NCBI GenBank assembly: GCA_030041495.1
Contig: JASHNT010000017.1
Location: forward strand, 22,411 to 86,410
Direction: 5' to 3'
Origin: Bryobacteraceae bacterium
GTDB taxonomy: Bacteria > Acidobacteriota > Terriglobia > Bryobacterales > Bryobacteraceae
Length of the DNA stretch: 64,000 nt
Position 1 is the stretch's first letter; the number at the start of each line of letters is the position of its first letter. Shown here piece by piece: positions 51,458 to 60,089 of this stretch. The position numbers and the translations under genes are program-made. A model generated the notes under the pieces. It saw only the letters and a list, made by a program, of their open reading frames with translations. It was not told the origin of the DNA and did no database searches.

Positions 51458-52434
51458 ACCAGAGTGATGACGCTGGGGCGAACGGGAAGATGGACTGTGA
51501 GCAAGCGCGCATGTACTTTGCGCTGCTGCTATACGGTGAACTCTCCTTCGACGAGGAAGAGCAAGTAGACGCGCACCTGGATACGTGTGCGGAGTGCCGC
51601 GCCGCACTGGAGCGGCAACGCTCTTTGCACGCAGCGCTCGACGATTTCGCGGTTGATCCGCCCGCGCCGCTGTTGCGGGAATGCCGGGCGGAGCTGGTGG
51701 CGGCGCTGCGGCACGGTCCCGGTCCGCGGCCGGTGAAGCTGGGCTGGTGGGACCGCTTCATCGGCTACGCCGCTCCCGGCCCGATTCTGCGTCCGGTCGC
51801 GGCTGCGGCGCTGGTAGTGATCGGATTCGCCGGTGCGCGGCTGATGCCCAACGTCGCGCCGTATTTCGGCGGCAACATCGTCGCCGGCGCGAATCAGGCG
51901 GGATTTGAACGGGTCAGCGACGTCGAGCCGCAGAGCGACGGTAGCGTGCGCATCGTGGTGGATCAGACGCAGCAAAAGACCATTACCGGCAGCCTGGACG
52001 ACCAGCGCATCCGCACCCTGCTGCTGGATGCCGTGCGCGACCCCAACAATGCCGGACTGCGGGCGGATAGCGTGGACTTGCTGATGCGGCGGGCGCAGTC
52101 CGCCGAGATCCGCGGCGCCCTGATCTACCTGGTGGTGCACGACCAGAATGACGGAGTGCGGCTGAAGGCCATGGAAGGATTGCGGCCCTTCGTCTCGGAA
52201 CCGGATGTGCGCGGCGCGCTTTCCTCGGCGCTGCTGACCGACGCCAATCCAGGCGTGCGCACGCAAGCCATCGACCTGCTGATTCAGTCTCCCGGCGGCG
52301 ATTCCTCCGCCAACATCGACCGCGCTACCATCGGCACCCTGCAGCAGTTGATGTCGCAGGAGAAGGTGCCGAGCGTGCGGCAGCGCTGCGAAAAGGCGCT
52401 GGAACTGATGAATGCCTCGGCGGAGATTTACTAG
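51454..52434 (+). CDS. Zinc-finger anti-sigma factor with HEAT-like repeats
   Basis: The product is 326 residues. The cytoplasmic zinc-binding anti-sigma domain (zf-HC2) has Cys15, His41, Cys45 and Cys48 (HLDTCAEC). A Pro-rich linker leads to a transmembrane helix at about 115-132 (VAAAALVVIGFAGARLMP). Residues 185-320 contain helical pairs like HEAT repeats (IRTLLLDAVRDPNNAGLRAD, VRLKAMEGLRPFV, VRTQAIDLLIQS, VRQRCEKALELM), which would lie in the periplasm as a sensor region. It holds the sigma factor at the membrane until signalled. The gene overlaps the sigma gene by ATGA. Confidence 0.9.
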   Translation: MNQSDDAGANGKMDCEQARMYFALLLYGELSFDEEEQVDAHLDTCAECRAALERQRSLHAALDDFAVDPPAPLLRECRAELVAALRHGPGPRPVKLGWWDRFIGYAAPGPILRPVAAAALVVIGFAGARLMPNVAPYFGGNIVAGANQAGFERVSDVEPQSDGSVRIVVDQTQQKTITGSLDDQRIRTLLLDAVRDPNNAGLRADSVDLLMRRAQSAEIRGALIYLVVHDQNDGVRLKAMEGLRPFVSEPDVRGALSSALLTDANPGVRTQAIDLLIQSPGGDSSANIDRATIGTLQQLMSQEKVPSVRQRCEKALELMNASAEIY

Positions 52435-52440
52435 GGGCTT

Positions 52441-53595
52441 ATGCGCGTACTCGGTCTGCTGCTGACGCTGGCTGCCGCGCTGGAGGCGCAGGAGACCAAG
52501 CCCGTCCTCGCTTTTTTGAATGGCGCGTGGGAGCGTCTCCAAGTCGGCGGCACGGAGGCCACTCCCGCGCTGCGCGTCTCTTCGGAAGTGCGGGTGATGC
52601 TGAAGAGCATGTCGCAATCGAACCGCATCACCTACCGTTTCATTCAGCGCATGCACGCCCGCTCCGAGCGGGTGGCCGCTGCGGTCTTGACCGGCGACGC
52701 CACGGTGAGCGCTTCTCCCGGCTCCACGCTGATCTCGGCTCACGGGGCGCCAGCCTACACCACGCTCGAAGTCTACGTTCCTCCGGAGGTGCGGACCGCC
52801 AATATTGAAATTCTGCGCAGCAGCGTCAGTGGCGACATCGAAGTCTTCGGCTTCCGCGGCTCCCTGCTGGCGCGCACGCCGGCCGGCGACATCCAGGCCG
52901 AAAATATCGGCGGCGATGTGGCGGCCTACACTCAAGGCGGCCACATCCGGTTTGGGCAGATCGGCGGCAATGTGACCTGTTCCACCGGAGCAGGGTCGAT
53001 CACGGTGGATAGCGCCGGGGAGGTGAACTGCCAGACCGCCGGAGGCGAGATCGTCGTGAAGCAGGCCCGTGGACCGGTGTCGCTCTCGACGGGCGGAGGC
53101 AACATCGGAGTGCAGCAGGCGGCCCAGAGTGTGGAGGCGCATTCGACCCGCGGAGAAATCGTGGTGGGGCAGGCCGGCGGAATCGTGACCGCCTCGACCG
53201 GCGGCGGGGCTATTCGCATCGGCTCGGCAGCGGGAGTGCGCGCGACTTCGGCGTCCGGCCCGGTGTATCTCACGGGCGCATCCGGCGCGCTGAGCGTATC
53301 GACCGCGGTGGGGAGCATCCTGGCGGAGCTAATGGCCGGTGCGCGGCTCCAAAATTCCTCGCTAGTGGCGGCTTCCGGCGACATCACGGTGCGGATTCCG
53401 TCAAACGTCGCGGTGTCGGTGATGGCGACCAATGAGCGCGGCGGCATGCCGCACATCGATTCCGAATTCGGCGGCTTCCAAATGCCGGTGCTCACTTTCG
53501 GGCGCCCGCCTCTGGCCGAAGGAACCATCAACGGCGGCGGTCCGACGTTGCTGCTGAGCGGCAGCGACATGATCTATTTGCGAAGGTCGAGATGA
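52441..53595 (+). CDS. Secreted DUF4097-like beta-helix protein
   Basis: The product is 384 residues with a signal peptide (VLGLLLTLAAALEAQ). From about residue 120 it is built of short repeating beta turns with recurring SGDIE, AGDIQAENIGGDV, GGHIRFGQIGGNV, TGAGSITVDSAG, TAGGEIVV, STGGGNI and STRGEIVV units, the pattern of DUF4097 putative adhesin or beta-helix domains. Such proteins are commonly under sigma/anti-sigma control. The role is unknown, perhaps envelope surface or stress sensing. It starts 6 bases after the anti-sigma gene and overlaps the PDZ gene by ATGA. Confidence 0.8.
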   Translation: MRVLGLLLTLAAALEAQETKPVLAFLNGAWERLQVGGTEATPALRVSSEVRVMLKSMSQSNRITYRFIQRMHARSERVAAAVLTGDATVSASPGSTLISAHGAPAYTTLEVYVPPEVRTANIEILRSSVSGDIEVFGFRGSLLARTPAGDIQAENIGGDVAAYTQGGHIRFGQIGGNVTCSTGAGSITVDSAGEVNCQTAGGEIVVKQARGPVSLSTGGGNIGVQQAAQSVEAHSTRGEIVVGQAGGIVTASTGGGAIRIGSAAGVRATSASGPVYLTGASGALSVSTAVGSILAELMAGARLQNSSLVAASGDITVRIPSNVAVSVMATNERGGMPHIDSEFGGFQMPVLTFGRPPLAEGTINGGGPTLLLSGSDMIYLRRSR

Positions 53596-54359
53596 TTCGT
53601 TTTTTGATCTTGATTGGGCTGGGCGCGGCCGCCGCGGGCGGCTTGGGGGCGCAGCCGCTACACCTGATTACCGTTGGAGATCCGGCGGCCGGGTATCTGG
53701 GCATCGGCTCGGTGGATATAAACGCGGAACGCGCTAAGGAGTTGAAGCTGCCCGGGGAAATCGGGGTCGAGGTGACCAGGCTGGACGCGACAAGCCCCGC
53801 GGCCACGGCAGGGCTGCGGCTGCAAGACGTTTTGGTCGAGTACAACGGCCAGCGGGTGGAGGGAGAGGTTCAGCTCGAGCGCTTGATTCGCGAGACGCCG
53901 CCTGGAAGGGAAGTGCGGATCCAGGTGATCCGCAACGGATACGCACAGTCGCTGATCGCCAGGATTGGCGTCAAGCCGGCGACGAGAGTCTCGCAGATAG
54001 GATTTCTTCCGCTAGGGGCCTCGGCTGCCGGCATCATTCCCGACATTCCGACCCCAAGGATGAGCTGGCGCAATGGGCTGGGCGCCGAATGGGAGACGCT
54101 AGACGGGCAGTTGGCGGCGTTTTTCGGCGTGAAGGACGGCGGCGTCCTGGTGCGTTCGGTAACGAATGGATCCGCTGCGGAAAGAGCGGGGCTCAAGGCC
54201 GGGGACGTGATCATTCGCGTAGGCGACGCCCGAGTCGCGACGCCCGCCGACGTGTCGGTGCGCATCCGCGCGGTGCGCGAGCCGTCGGCGGCGGTGACGA
54301 TCATGCGCGATAAGCGCGAGTTGACCGTGTCGATTCCACTAGAGGGAACCCAAAACTAG
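53592..54359 (+). CDS. Secreted protein with two PDZ domains, no protease domain
   Basis: The 255-residue product has a signal peptide (FLILIGLGAAAAGGLGAQP). PDZ 1 is at about 35-120 (AAGYLGIGSVDINAERAKEL, SPAATAGLRLQDVLVEYNGQ, RVEGEVQLERLIRETPPGRE) and PDZ 2 at about 160-255 (VKDGGVLVRSVTNGSAAERA, GLKAGDVIIRVGDARVATPA). No serine-protease catalytic domain is present, so it probably binds protein C-termini, for instance to pass folding-stress signals or to adapt a protease. It is the last gene of the sigma-factor operon and converges with the sugar-kinase gene. Confidence 0.82.
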   Translation: MIRFLILIGLGAAAAGGLGAQPLHLITVGDPAAGYLGIGSVDINAERAKELKLPGEIGVEVTRLDATSPAATAGLRLQDVLVEYNGQRVEGEVQLERLIRETPPGREVRIQVIRNGYAQSLIARIGVKPATRVSQIGFLPLGASAAGIIPDIPTPRMSWRNGLGAEWETLDGQLAAFFGVKDGGVLVRSVTNGSAAERAGLKAGDVIIRVGDARVATPADVSVRIRAVREPSAAVTIMRDKRELTVSIPLEGTQN

Positions 54360-54383
54360 CCAGCGCGGGCTTACCGAACGTCC

Positions 54384-55346
54384 TTACTGAACGGTGCGGA
54401 TCTCCACCTGCTTGTAGATCGCGCGCGTCTGCGTCAAGGTCGGGAACTGGATGCCCGGCAGCGCCGCGGTCGCGGTACCTGCGGCGACGCCCCAGCGGAG
54501 CGAATCGGCAAAGCTCCTCCCTTTGTCCATGCTCCAGATGAACGCGGCGGCTAGCGCGTCGCCCGCGCCGATGGGGCAGAGCGATTCGATACGCGGTGGC
54601 AGAGCCTCGAAAACTCCCTCCGGCGATACTGCCATCGCGCCGCGGCTGCCGAGGGAAAGAATCACGGACTCCGGACCCATCGCGTGAATCCGCGTCAGGG
54701 CTTCGAGAAACTGGTTGCGGGTGAGCAGAGCCCGCCCCAATAATCGCTCCGCCTCCGCCTGATTCGGCGTGATGACGGAAGGTTTGGCCTCCAGCGCATG
54801 TTGCAGCGCTTCTCCGTCGGTATCGAGCAGCGTCTTGACGCCCTGTTTCTGAGCCAACTGGATCAGCTCGCAATAAAAATGCGGCGGAACGCCGGGTTGC
54901 ATGCTGCCGCAGATCATCAGCCAACTGGCCTTGTCGAGCTGCGCTTCGGCCAGCTTGCCAATGGCCTGGATCTCGGCAGCTTCCAGCGGCGCGCCGACCT
55001 CATTCAGCTTGACCGTGAGTCCTTGCTTGTCGGAAATGGTGAGATTAATGCGGCTCTCCGCGCCGACGTGCACCGCTTCAAACGGAAACGCCATCCCCGC
55101 GAGCGAAGCCTCCATGCGCTTGCCCGCGGCTCCGCCCGAGGTGAGCAGGGCCAGAGTTTTGCCTCCGAAGGCGTGGATCACCTGTGAGGCGTTGACGCCG
55201 CGCCCGCCGGCGGCCTCCGCCCGCCCCAGGATGTAGGCCCGGTCCTCGAAAACCAGCTTGTCGACGGTGACCGTTCGGTCAACGGCGGGATTAATAGTGA
55301 GTGTAAGGATCAAGCTAACATGGTAACCTTGCGCGGCTCCTCGCAC
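54384..55346 (-). CDS. PfkB-family sugar kinase (1-phosphofructokinase/LacC-like)
   Basis: The product is up to 320 residues. ILTLTINPAVDRTVTVDKLV at the N-terminus, the first PfkB signature GGRGVNASQVIHAFGG, the SVITPNQAEAERLLG segment and the ATP/catalytic motif PIGAGDALAAAFIW (about residues 255-270) place it with 1-phosphofructokinase, tagatose-6-phosphate or 6-phosphofructokinase II enzymes. The exact substrate is not clear. The family usually begins at M-I-L-T-L, so the TTG at 55313 may be the real start rather than ATG 55346. It is divergent from the EamA gene. Confidence 0.85.
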   Translation of the reverse strand: MRGAAQGYHVSLILTLTINPAVDRTVTVDKLVFEDRAYILGRAEAAGGRGVNASQVIHAFGGKTLALLTSGGAAGKRMEASLAGMAFPFEAVHVGAESRINLTISDKQGLTVKLNEVGAPLEAAEIQAIGKLAEAQLDKASWLMICGSMQPGVPPHFYCELIQLAQKQGVKTLLDTDGEALQHALEAKPSVITPNQAEAERLLGRALLTRNQFLEALTRIHAMGPESVILSLGSRGAMAVSPEGVFEALPPRIESLCPIGAGDALAAAFIWSMDKGRSFADSLRWGVAAGTATAALPGIQFPTLTQTRAIYKQVEIRTVQ

Positions 55347-55384
55347 TTTGGACCGATTTCAGCGCCTATGTAGCGCTGGTCTGC

Positions 55385-56251
55385 GTGTGCTTCTTCTGGG
55401 GCACGACGTACCTGGGAATCCGCATCGCCGTGGGCGAGTTGCCGCCCGCCGTGCTGATGGCGGTGCGCTACACGCTCTCCGGCGGACTGATTCTCGCCGG
55501 CGCGCGGCTCAAGAAAGCTCGCTTCCCTCGTGGGCGCGAATTGTGGATGACGGCCGGCACAGGCGTCCTGACTATCGCCGTCGGAACCGGCGCGCTGACC
55601 TACGCGGAGGTGTGGGTGCCCAGCGGGCTCGCGTCTCTGTTCGTCGCGACAGCTTCTTTCTGGCTGGTCGGAATGGACGCGGCGATGCCTGGCGGCGAGC
55701 CTCTCCATGCGCCCACCATCGCGGCGATGACCATCGGTGCAGCGGGCGCAGCTTTGTTGGTCGCTCCGGGCTCACGCGTTCCGGGTGGTAACGAGTTTGG
55801 AAGCTTCGGCTCCATGCTGGCGGGGTTCGGACTGATTCAACTCGGCTATGCCGGCTGGGGCGTCGGCTCGATCCTGCAACGAAGGCTCAAGACGGAGGCT
55901 CACCCGATCGTGAGCGCGGGAGTGCAGCAGCTCGCCACGGGCCTGGCGTTCGCGATCCCGGCGCTGGCCGGCTCCCGTCCGCACTGGACCGCGCGTGGTA
56001 TTGCGGCGACGCTGTATCTGGCGATGTTCGGAGGATTGATCGGTTACAGTGCGTATGTCATCGCGATGCGCCGGCTACCCGTGGCGATCACATCGATTTA
56101 TTCCTACATCAACCCGCTGGTGGCGGTGTTGCTTGGCGTGTGGCTTTATGGCGAGCCGTTCAGCGCCCGGGAAGCCGTCGCTATGGCGATCATTTTCCTC
56201 GGCGTGGCCTTGGTAAAACGGGCACAAACCGCGAAGAACCCGGAGCCGTGA
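55385..56251 (+). CDS. EamA-family (DMT superfamily) transporter
   Basis: The 288-residue product has ten predicted membrane helices in two EamA repeats: the first includes FFWGTTYLGIRIAVGELPPA, and the second includes LGYAGWGVGSILQRR, LYLAMFGGLIGYSAYVIAMR and SIYSYINPLVAVLLGVWLYG. Such proteins export amino acids or other metabolites. GTG 55385 is the first usable start in this frame; the codons before it (LWTDFSAYVALVCV) look like the start of helix 1 but no ATG, GTG or TTG lies there, so the N-terminus may be cut short by mutation or begin at a rare codon. Confidence 0.82.
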   Translation: MCFFWGTTYLGIRIAVGELPPAVLMAVRYTLSGGLILAGARLKKARFPRGRELWMTAGTGVLTIAVGTGALTYAEVWVPSGLASLFVATASFWLVGMDAAMPGGEPLHAPTIAAMTIGAAGAALLVAPGSRVPGGNEFGSFGSMLAGFGLIQLGYAGWGVGSILQRRLKTEAHPIVSAGVQQLATGLAFAIPALAGSRPHWTARGIAATLYLAMFGGLIGYSAYVIAMRRLPVAITSIYSYINPLVAVLLGVWLYGEPFSAREAVAMAIIFLGVALVKRAQTAKNPEP

Positions 56252-56296
56252 TGTGGGCGGGTTGCCTGTAAGCGGCCAAGAAACTTGCCGTTAATA

Positions 56297-56326
56297 TTGA
56301 CACGCGATATCGAGTGGCGATATCAT
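56297..56326 (+). promoter_or_regulatory. PadR promoter with overlapping inverted-repeat operator
   Basis: TTGACA (56297-56302), an 18-base spacer and TATCAT (56321-56326) match sigma-70 consensus well. GATATCG (56306-56312) and CGATATC (56318-56324) form a perfect inverted repeat across AGTGG, inside the spacer and -10. Transcription would start near 56333, the A of the padR ATG, giving a leaderless mRNA. The placement fits autorepression by the PadR protein. Confidence 0.7.
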
Positions 56327-56332
56327 TGGGCC

Positions 56333-56665
56333 ATGTCCAGACCGACAGACCTCCTCCAAGGGACTCTAGATCTCCTGATCCTGCGAACGCTGGAGTTTAG
56401 GCCGCTCCACGGCGTTGGCATTGCCGATCGCATCGAGCAAGTGACGAAAGGCGCGTTTCAGGTTGGACCTGGATCGCTGTTCCCCGCTCTGCACCGCTTG
56501 GCGGAAAAGGGTCTTGTCGAGGGAACATGGCGGGAGCTGAATAGCGGCCGGCGCGCCAAAATCTACTCCCTCACGCCGGCCGGCCGCAAACAACTCACCC
56601 AGGAGAAGCAAAACTGGCGTAGAGTAGCGACCGCCGTCGCCCAGGTGCTCACCGAGGAGGGCTAG
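56333..56665 (+). CDS. PadR-family transcriptional regulator
   Basis: The product is 110 residues from ATG 56333; the frame is open 16 codons further but those lie in the promoter. The winged-helix domain reads DLLQGTLDLLILRTLEFRPL, HGVGIADRIEQVTKGAFQVG, PGSLFPALHRLAEKGLVEGT and KIYSLTPAGRKQL. PadR proteins of this short form precede ADOP permeases in acidobacteria and repress the pair. The next gene starts 2 bases after the stop. An inverted repeat overlaps the promoter right before the gene. Confidence 0.92.
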   Translation: MSRPTDLLQGTLDLLILRTLEFRPLHGVGIADRIEQVTKGAFQVGPGSLFPALHRLAEKGLVEGTWRELNSGRRAKIYSLTPAGRKQLTQEKQNWRRVATAVAQVLTEEG

Positions 56666-56667
56666 CC

Positions 56668-59388
56668 ATGTCGTGGGCCGTTTCTTCGATCAGCCGTATC
56701 AAGCATCTTCTCCGCCGCGTTCGAAATGCGGATCGGACGGAGGCGGACCTCGACGCAGAAATTCAATCCTACTTCGACGCCGTGATCGAGCGCCTCATAT
56801 CGCGAGGGCTGACGCGGGAAGAGGCTCGGCGCGTGGCCAGGCTGGAGTTTGAAGGTCCGGATCGGGTGAAGGAGAAGGTCCGTGAAGCGCGAACCGGAGC
56901 CGGCATCTACTCGATTCTTTGCGACATTCGCTATGCGCTAAGGCTGTTGAAGAAGAGCCCAGGTTTCGCAGCCATCGCAGTGCTCTCGCTGGCCCTGGGT
57001 ATTGGTGCGAGCACAGCGGTGTTCAGTCTTATGGACGTCCTGCTGATCCGTCCGCTCCCTGTTCCGTATCCGGATCGGCTTGCGCTAATAAGTGTCGAAT
57101 TAAATCAGGCCGCTTATCCGATCAGGTATTCGATCAGTTATCCCCTGTATCAGCAGATCGAAGCACGAAACGCGGTTTTTTCGGGGACATTCGCCTGGTT
57201 CTCCGGCATGGTGCAGACGCCGGAAGGGGACAATATGCTCCTGGTCCCAGCCGTTTATGGCAGCGGCGAATACTTCCAGACCCTCGGTGTAGCGGCGGCC
57301 GCCGGAAAGACGTTCGGACCCGCGGACGACCGTCCGAACGGCGGCGCAAACGGGCCAGTAGCAGTGATCAGCGATCGTCTCTGGGAGCGACGCTACGCGC
57401 GCGACCCCGCGACAGTAGGCAGAGCGATAACGATAAACGGCGTGGCCGTGACGATTATCGGCGTAATGCCGCGGGGCTTTTTCGGCGCGGAAGTAGGCAC
57501 TGTGCCGGACGTGTGGCTGCCGCTAAATCTCGCCCGCCAGCTCGGGGACAACGCGCGTTGTTTCGATACCCCGTCGTGCTGGTTCATACACGTGATGGGG
57601 CGATTGCGGCCGGGTGTCTCCGCCACCCGAGCCGAAGCCGATTTGAGGGTCATCTCCGGCCCGAGCATGGAAGCCACTTTAATTCCTGGAATGCGCGCCG
57701 ACAGCAAAGGGGTCTATCTCACGCAGACCATCCGGTCCGAGTCAGGGAGGTCAGGCTTTGCGAATTTGCGCTCCCGCGTGAAGGATCCTCTGAAGGTGTC
57801 GATGGCGTTGGTCACGCTGGTGATGCTGATCTCCTGCGCCAACATTGCGAACCTTCTTTCGGCGCGAGCTTCCGCGCGGTCCCGCGAAGTTGCGGTGCGC
57901 CTGGCAATCGGGGCCGGGCGGGGCCGCGTGGTCCGCCAGTTCCTGACCGAGAGCCTGGTGCTCGCGGCGGCCGGCGCCGTCGGTGGTTTGCTGTTTTCGT
58001 TCTGGGCTACGCGCTTCCTGGCCGATATTCTCTCCACTGCCGACAGCCCAATCCGGCTCGATCTGAACCCGGATTGGCGGGTATTGTTGTTTACCACCGC
58101 GGCCGCCATCGCCTCCGGAGTTCTCTTCGGCATCGGGCCGTCGCTTCGTGGAACCCGCCAAGGCCTTGCGGAGGCGTTGAAAGAGCGCGTGCGGCATGGA
58201 CAGGTTGGACACGGCAGCTTGGGATTCGGAAAAACTCTGCTGGGAGTTCAGGTCGCGCTGTCGGTGGTGTTGCTGGCCGCCGCCGGCCTATTTGCAGGCA
58301 CTCTCATCCGGCTCCTGACGCTGAATCCGGGCTTCGATCCAGACCACCTCACCGTGATCTCCATCGTGAATTCGCGGCCACCGGTGCAAGGATTGGCGGC
58401 GATCCATTTGTTCACGCGATTGGCTGACCGCGCACGGGCAATTCCCGGCGTGGAAGCGGCGACACAGCTTTCGACGACGCCCCTGAGTAACGGAGGATGG
58501 AGCGGCTCCGTTGGGATTCCCGGCCGGCCCGACCTTTCCGAGGATCAGCGTTCGGCCGATATCAACGCGATCGGCGCACAGTTCACGAAAACCATGGGTG
58601 TCCCGCTGCTGGCAGGCCGCGATTTCGATGCAGGTGATACCGACCAATCGGAGAAGGTGGTGCTGATCAGCGAAAATGCCGCGCACCGCTGGTTTCCGAA
58701 CGGCGATGCCGTGGGTGCACAAATCTACATGGGCGGCCCTGGCCCCGAAGACCGAAGGCGCGTCGTGGGAATCGTCGGCGATAGCAAGTATATGAACTTG
58801 CGGGAAGAAACGCCGCTCACCGTGTACGTGCCAGGCACGCAGTCCAATCAGAGCGGGTACATCGCGATCCGCACCAAGCTGCCTGTCGCCGCTACTTATG
58901 CCGCTTTTCGCCGCATTCTGCGCGAGGAAGCGCCCGGCATGCCGATTGGGACCATCAAGACCATGCGGCAACAGGTGGACGAATCGCTTGCGACCGAACG
59001 GCTGACCGCCTATCTGTCATTGTTCATCGGCGTGTTGGCCTTGCTGTTGACCGCGGTCGGCCTTTACGGGATTCTCGCCTATACGGTGGCTCGGCGGACG
59101 GGCGAGATCGGAATTCGAATGGCGCTTGGAGCCCAACAGCCCTCGGTGATCTGGTTAGTGGTCCGGGAAGCCATGGGACACACGGCCGCGGGCATGGCCG
59201 CGGGCGTCGCGGCCGTATTGGCAACTTCGCGGGCAGTTCGCAGCTTGCTTTTCGACGTTCAGCCGAACGACCCGGCGACCATTGCCGCCGCGGTGGGAAT
59301 CCTGATGCTGATATGCCTGCTTGCGGCGGCATTGCCGGCGCGCAGAGCAAGCAAACTGGATCCGATGGAAGCCCTCCGGGAGGAGTAA
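56668..59388 (+). CDS. ADOP-type permease with N-terminal prefix domain
   Basis: The 906-residue product has the prefix domain typical of PadR-linked ADOPs in residues 1-75 (RTEADLDAEIQSYFDAVIER, GLTREEARRVARLEFEG). Two MacB/FtsX halves follow, with helices near residues 95-120 (FAAIAVLSLALGIGASTAVF), 370-490 and 790-890. The end reads RRASKLDPMEALREE. It probably works as a lone membrane protein exporting or sensing something, since no ATPase lies nearby. It is co-transcribed with the PadR gene. The other two ADOPs in this window lack both the prefix and a PadR partner. Confidence 0.92.
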   Translation: MSWAVSSISRIKHLLRRVRNADRTEADLDAEIQSYFDAVIERLISRGLTREEARRVARLEFEGPDRVKEKVREARTGAGIYSILCDIRYALRLLKKSPGFAAIAVLSLALGIGASTAVFSLMDVLLIRPLPVPYPDRLALISVELNQAAYPIRYSISYPLYQQIEARNAVFSGTFAWFSGMVQTPEGDNMLLVPAVYGSGEYFQTLGVAAAAGKTFGPADDRPNGGANGPVAVISDRLWERRYARDPATVGRAITINGVAVTIIGVMPRGFFGAEVGTVPDVWLPLNLARQLGDNARCFDTPSCWFIHVMGRLRPGVSATRAEADLRVISGPSMEATLIPGMRADSKGVYLTQTIRSESGRSGFANLRSRVKDPLKVSMALVTLVMLISCANIANLLSARASARSREVAVRLAIGAGRGRVVRQFLTESLVLAAAGAVGGLLFSFWATRFLADILSTADSPIRLDLNPDWRVLLFTTAAAIASGVLFGIGPSLRGTRQGLAEALKERVRHGQVGHGSLGFGKTLLGVQVALSVVLLAAAGLFAGTLIRLLTLNPGFDPDHLTVISIVNSRPPVQGLAAIHLFTRLADRARAIPGVEAATQLSTTPLSNGGWSGSVGIPGRPDLSEDQRSADINAIGAQFTKTMGVPLLAGRDFDAGDTDQSEKVVLISENAAHRWFPNGDAVGAQIYMGGPGPEDRRRVVGIVGDSKYMNLREETPLTVYVPGTQSNQSGYIAIRTKLPVAATYAAFRRILREEAPGMPIGTIKTMRQQVDESLATERLTAYLSLFIGVLALLLTAVGLYGILAYTVARRTGEIGIRMALGAQQPSVIWLVVREAMGHTAAGMAAGVAAVLATSRAVRSLLFDVQPNDPATIAAAVGILMLICLLAAALPARRASKLDPMEALREE

Positions 59389-59425
59389 ATCTTCATTCGT
59401 AGCGGAGAGTTCCCGTCAGAGCGGC

Positions 59426-60055
59426 CTAGCTGCGCCGGTCGAGAAACTTCGCGCCGAGCGCTCCACCGAAGGCCGGGAATACGGTGAAGAGGAAAAAAAT
59501 GACCACCACACCGGACAGCATCATCGACGGGTTGTGGACGATCTGAATCATCTGATCGATTTGCGCCTGGCGCGCGGCCGCGCCCTGCAACTGCTGGCGC
59601 ATGGAATCCACCACGCTCTGGTCCGAAAGAGCCACGGCGAGCAAAGCCAGAATCGCGGCCATGATCGCGAAGCCGAAAATGCCGCTGATCCAGCCCAGGT
59701 GCGCCCCGTGCAACATGGACAGCTTTTCTCCGGTCCGGCGCTGGTACAAGTAGACGGCCAGAAAACCGGCCGCAATCAAACCGAGGATGAACGCGGCGGG
59801 CAACACCTCGCCGGAGAGCACGGACAAAAAAAATCCAACGATGCCAGAGACCAGCGCGGCGCTCACTGCCGCGCGATTGTGGAATCCGATGGGAGGAATC
59901 TGCGGAACCGGCTTCGCAGGCTGCTCGATGACGGGCGCGGGCGCCGCTTCTGCTTCCTCCACCCGCAGGTCTTCCTCCCGCTGCGGCTTTCCGCATTTGT
60001 GGCAGAAGCGTGCATCCTCCGGGAGCTTTGCCCCGCAGGTACAGTAATCAGGCAC
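59426..60055 (-). CDS. Zinc-ribbon membrane protein
   Basis: The product is 209 residues from the GTG at 60055; the frame is open upstream to 60256, but that part is antisense to the dehydrogenase gene. It opens with a zinc ribbon, PDYCTCGAKLPEDARFCHKC (residues 2-21, two Cys pairs), followed by a Pro/Ala/Glu-rich linker and four hydrophobic helices (AAVSAALVSGIVGFFLSVL, AAFILGLIAAGFLAVYL, GIFGFAIMAAILALLAVAL, GVVVIFFLFTVFPAFGGALG). Such proteins are common and unassigned in acidobacteria. It converges with the ADOP gene and is divergent from the dehydrogenase. Confidence 0.75.
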   Translation of the reverse strand: MPDYCTCGAKLPEDARFCHKCGKPQREEDLRVEEAEAAPAPVIEQPAKPVPQIPPIGFHNRAAVSAALVSGIVGFFLSVLSGEVLPAAFILGLIAAGFLAVYLYQRRTGEKLSMLHGAHLGWISGIFGFAIMAAILALLAVALSDQSVVDSMRQQLQGAAARQAQIDQMIQIVHNPSMMLSGVVVIFFLFTVFPAFGGALGAKFLDRRS

Positions 60056-60089
60056 GACTTCAGTGTGGCACGTTATTCTAGGTTTTGCG

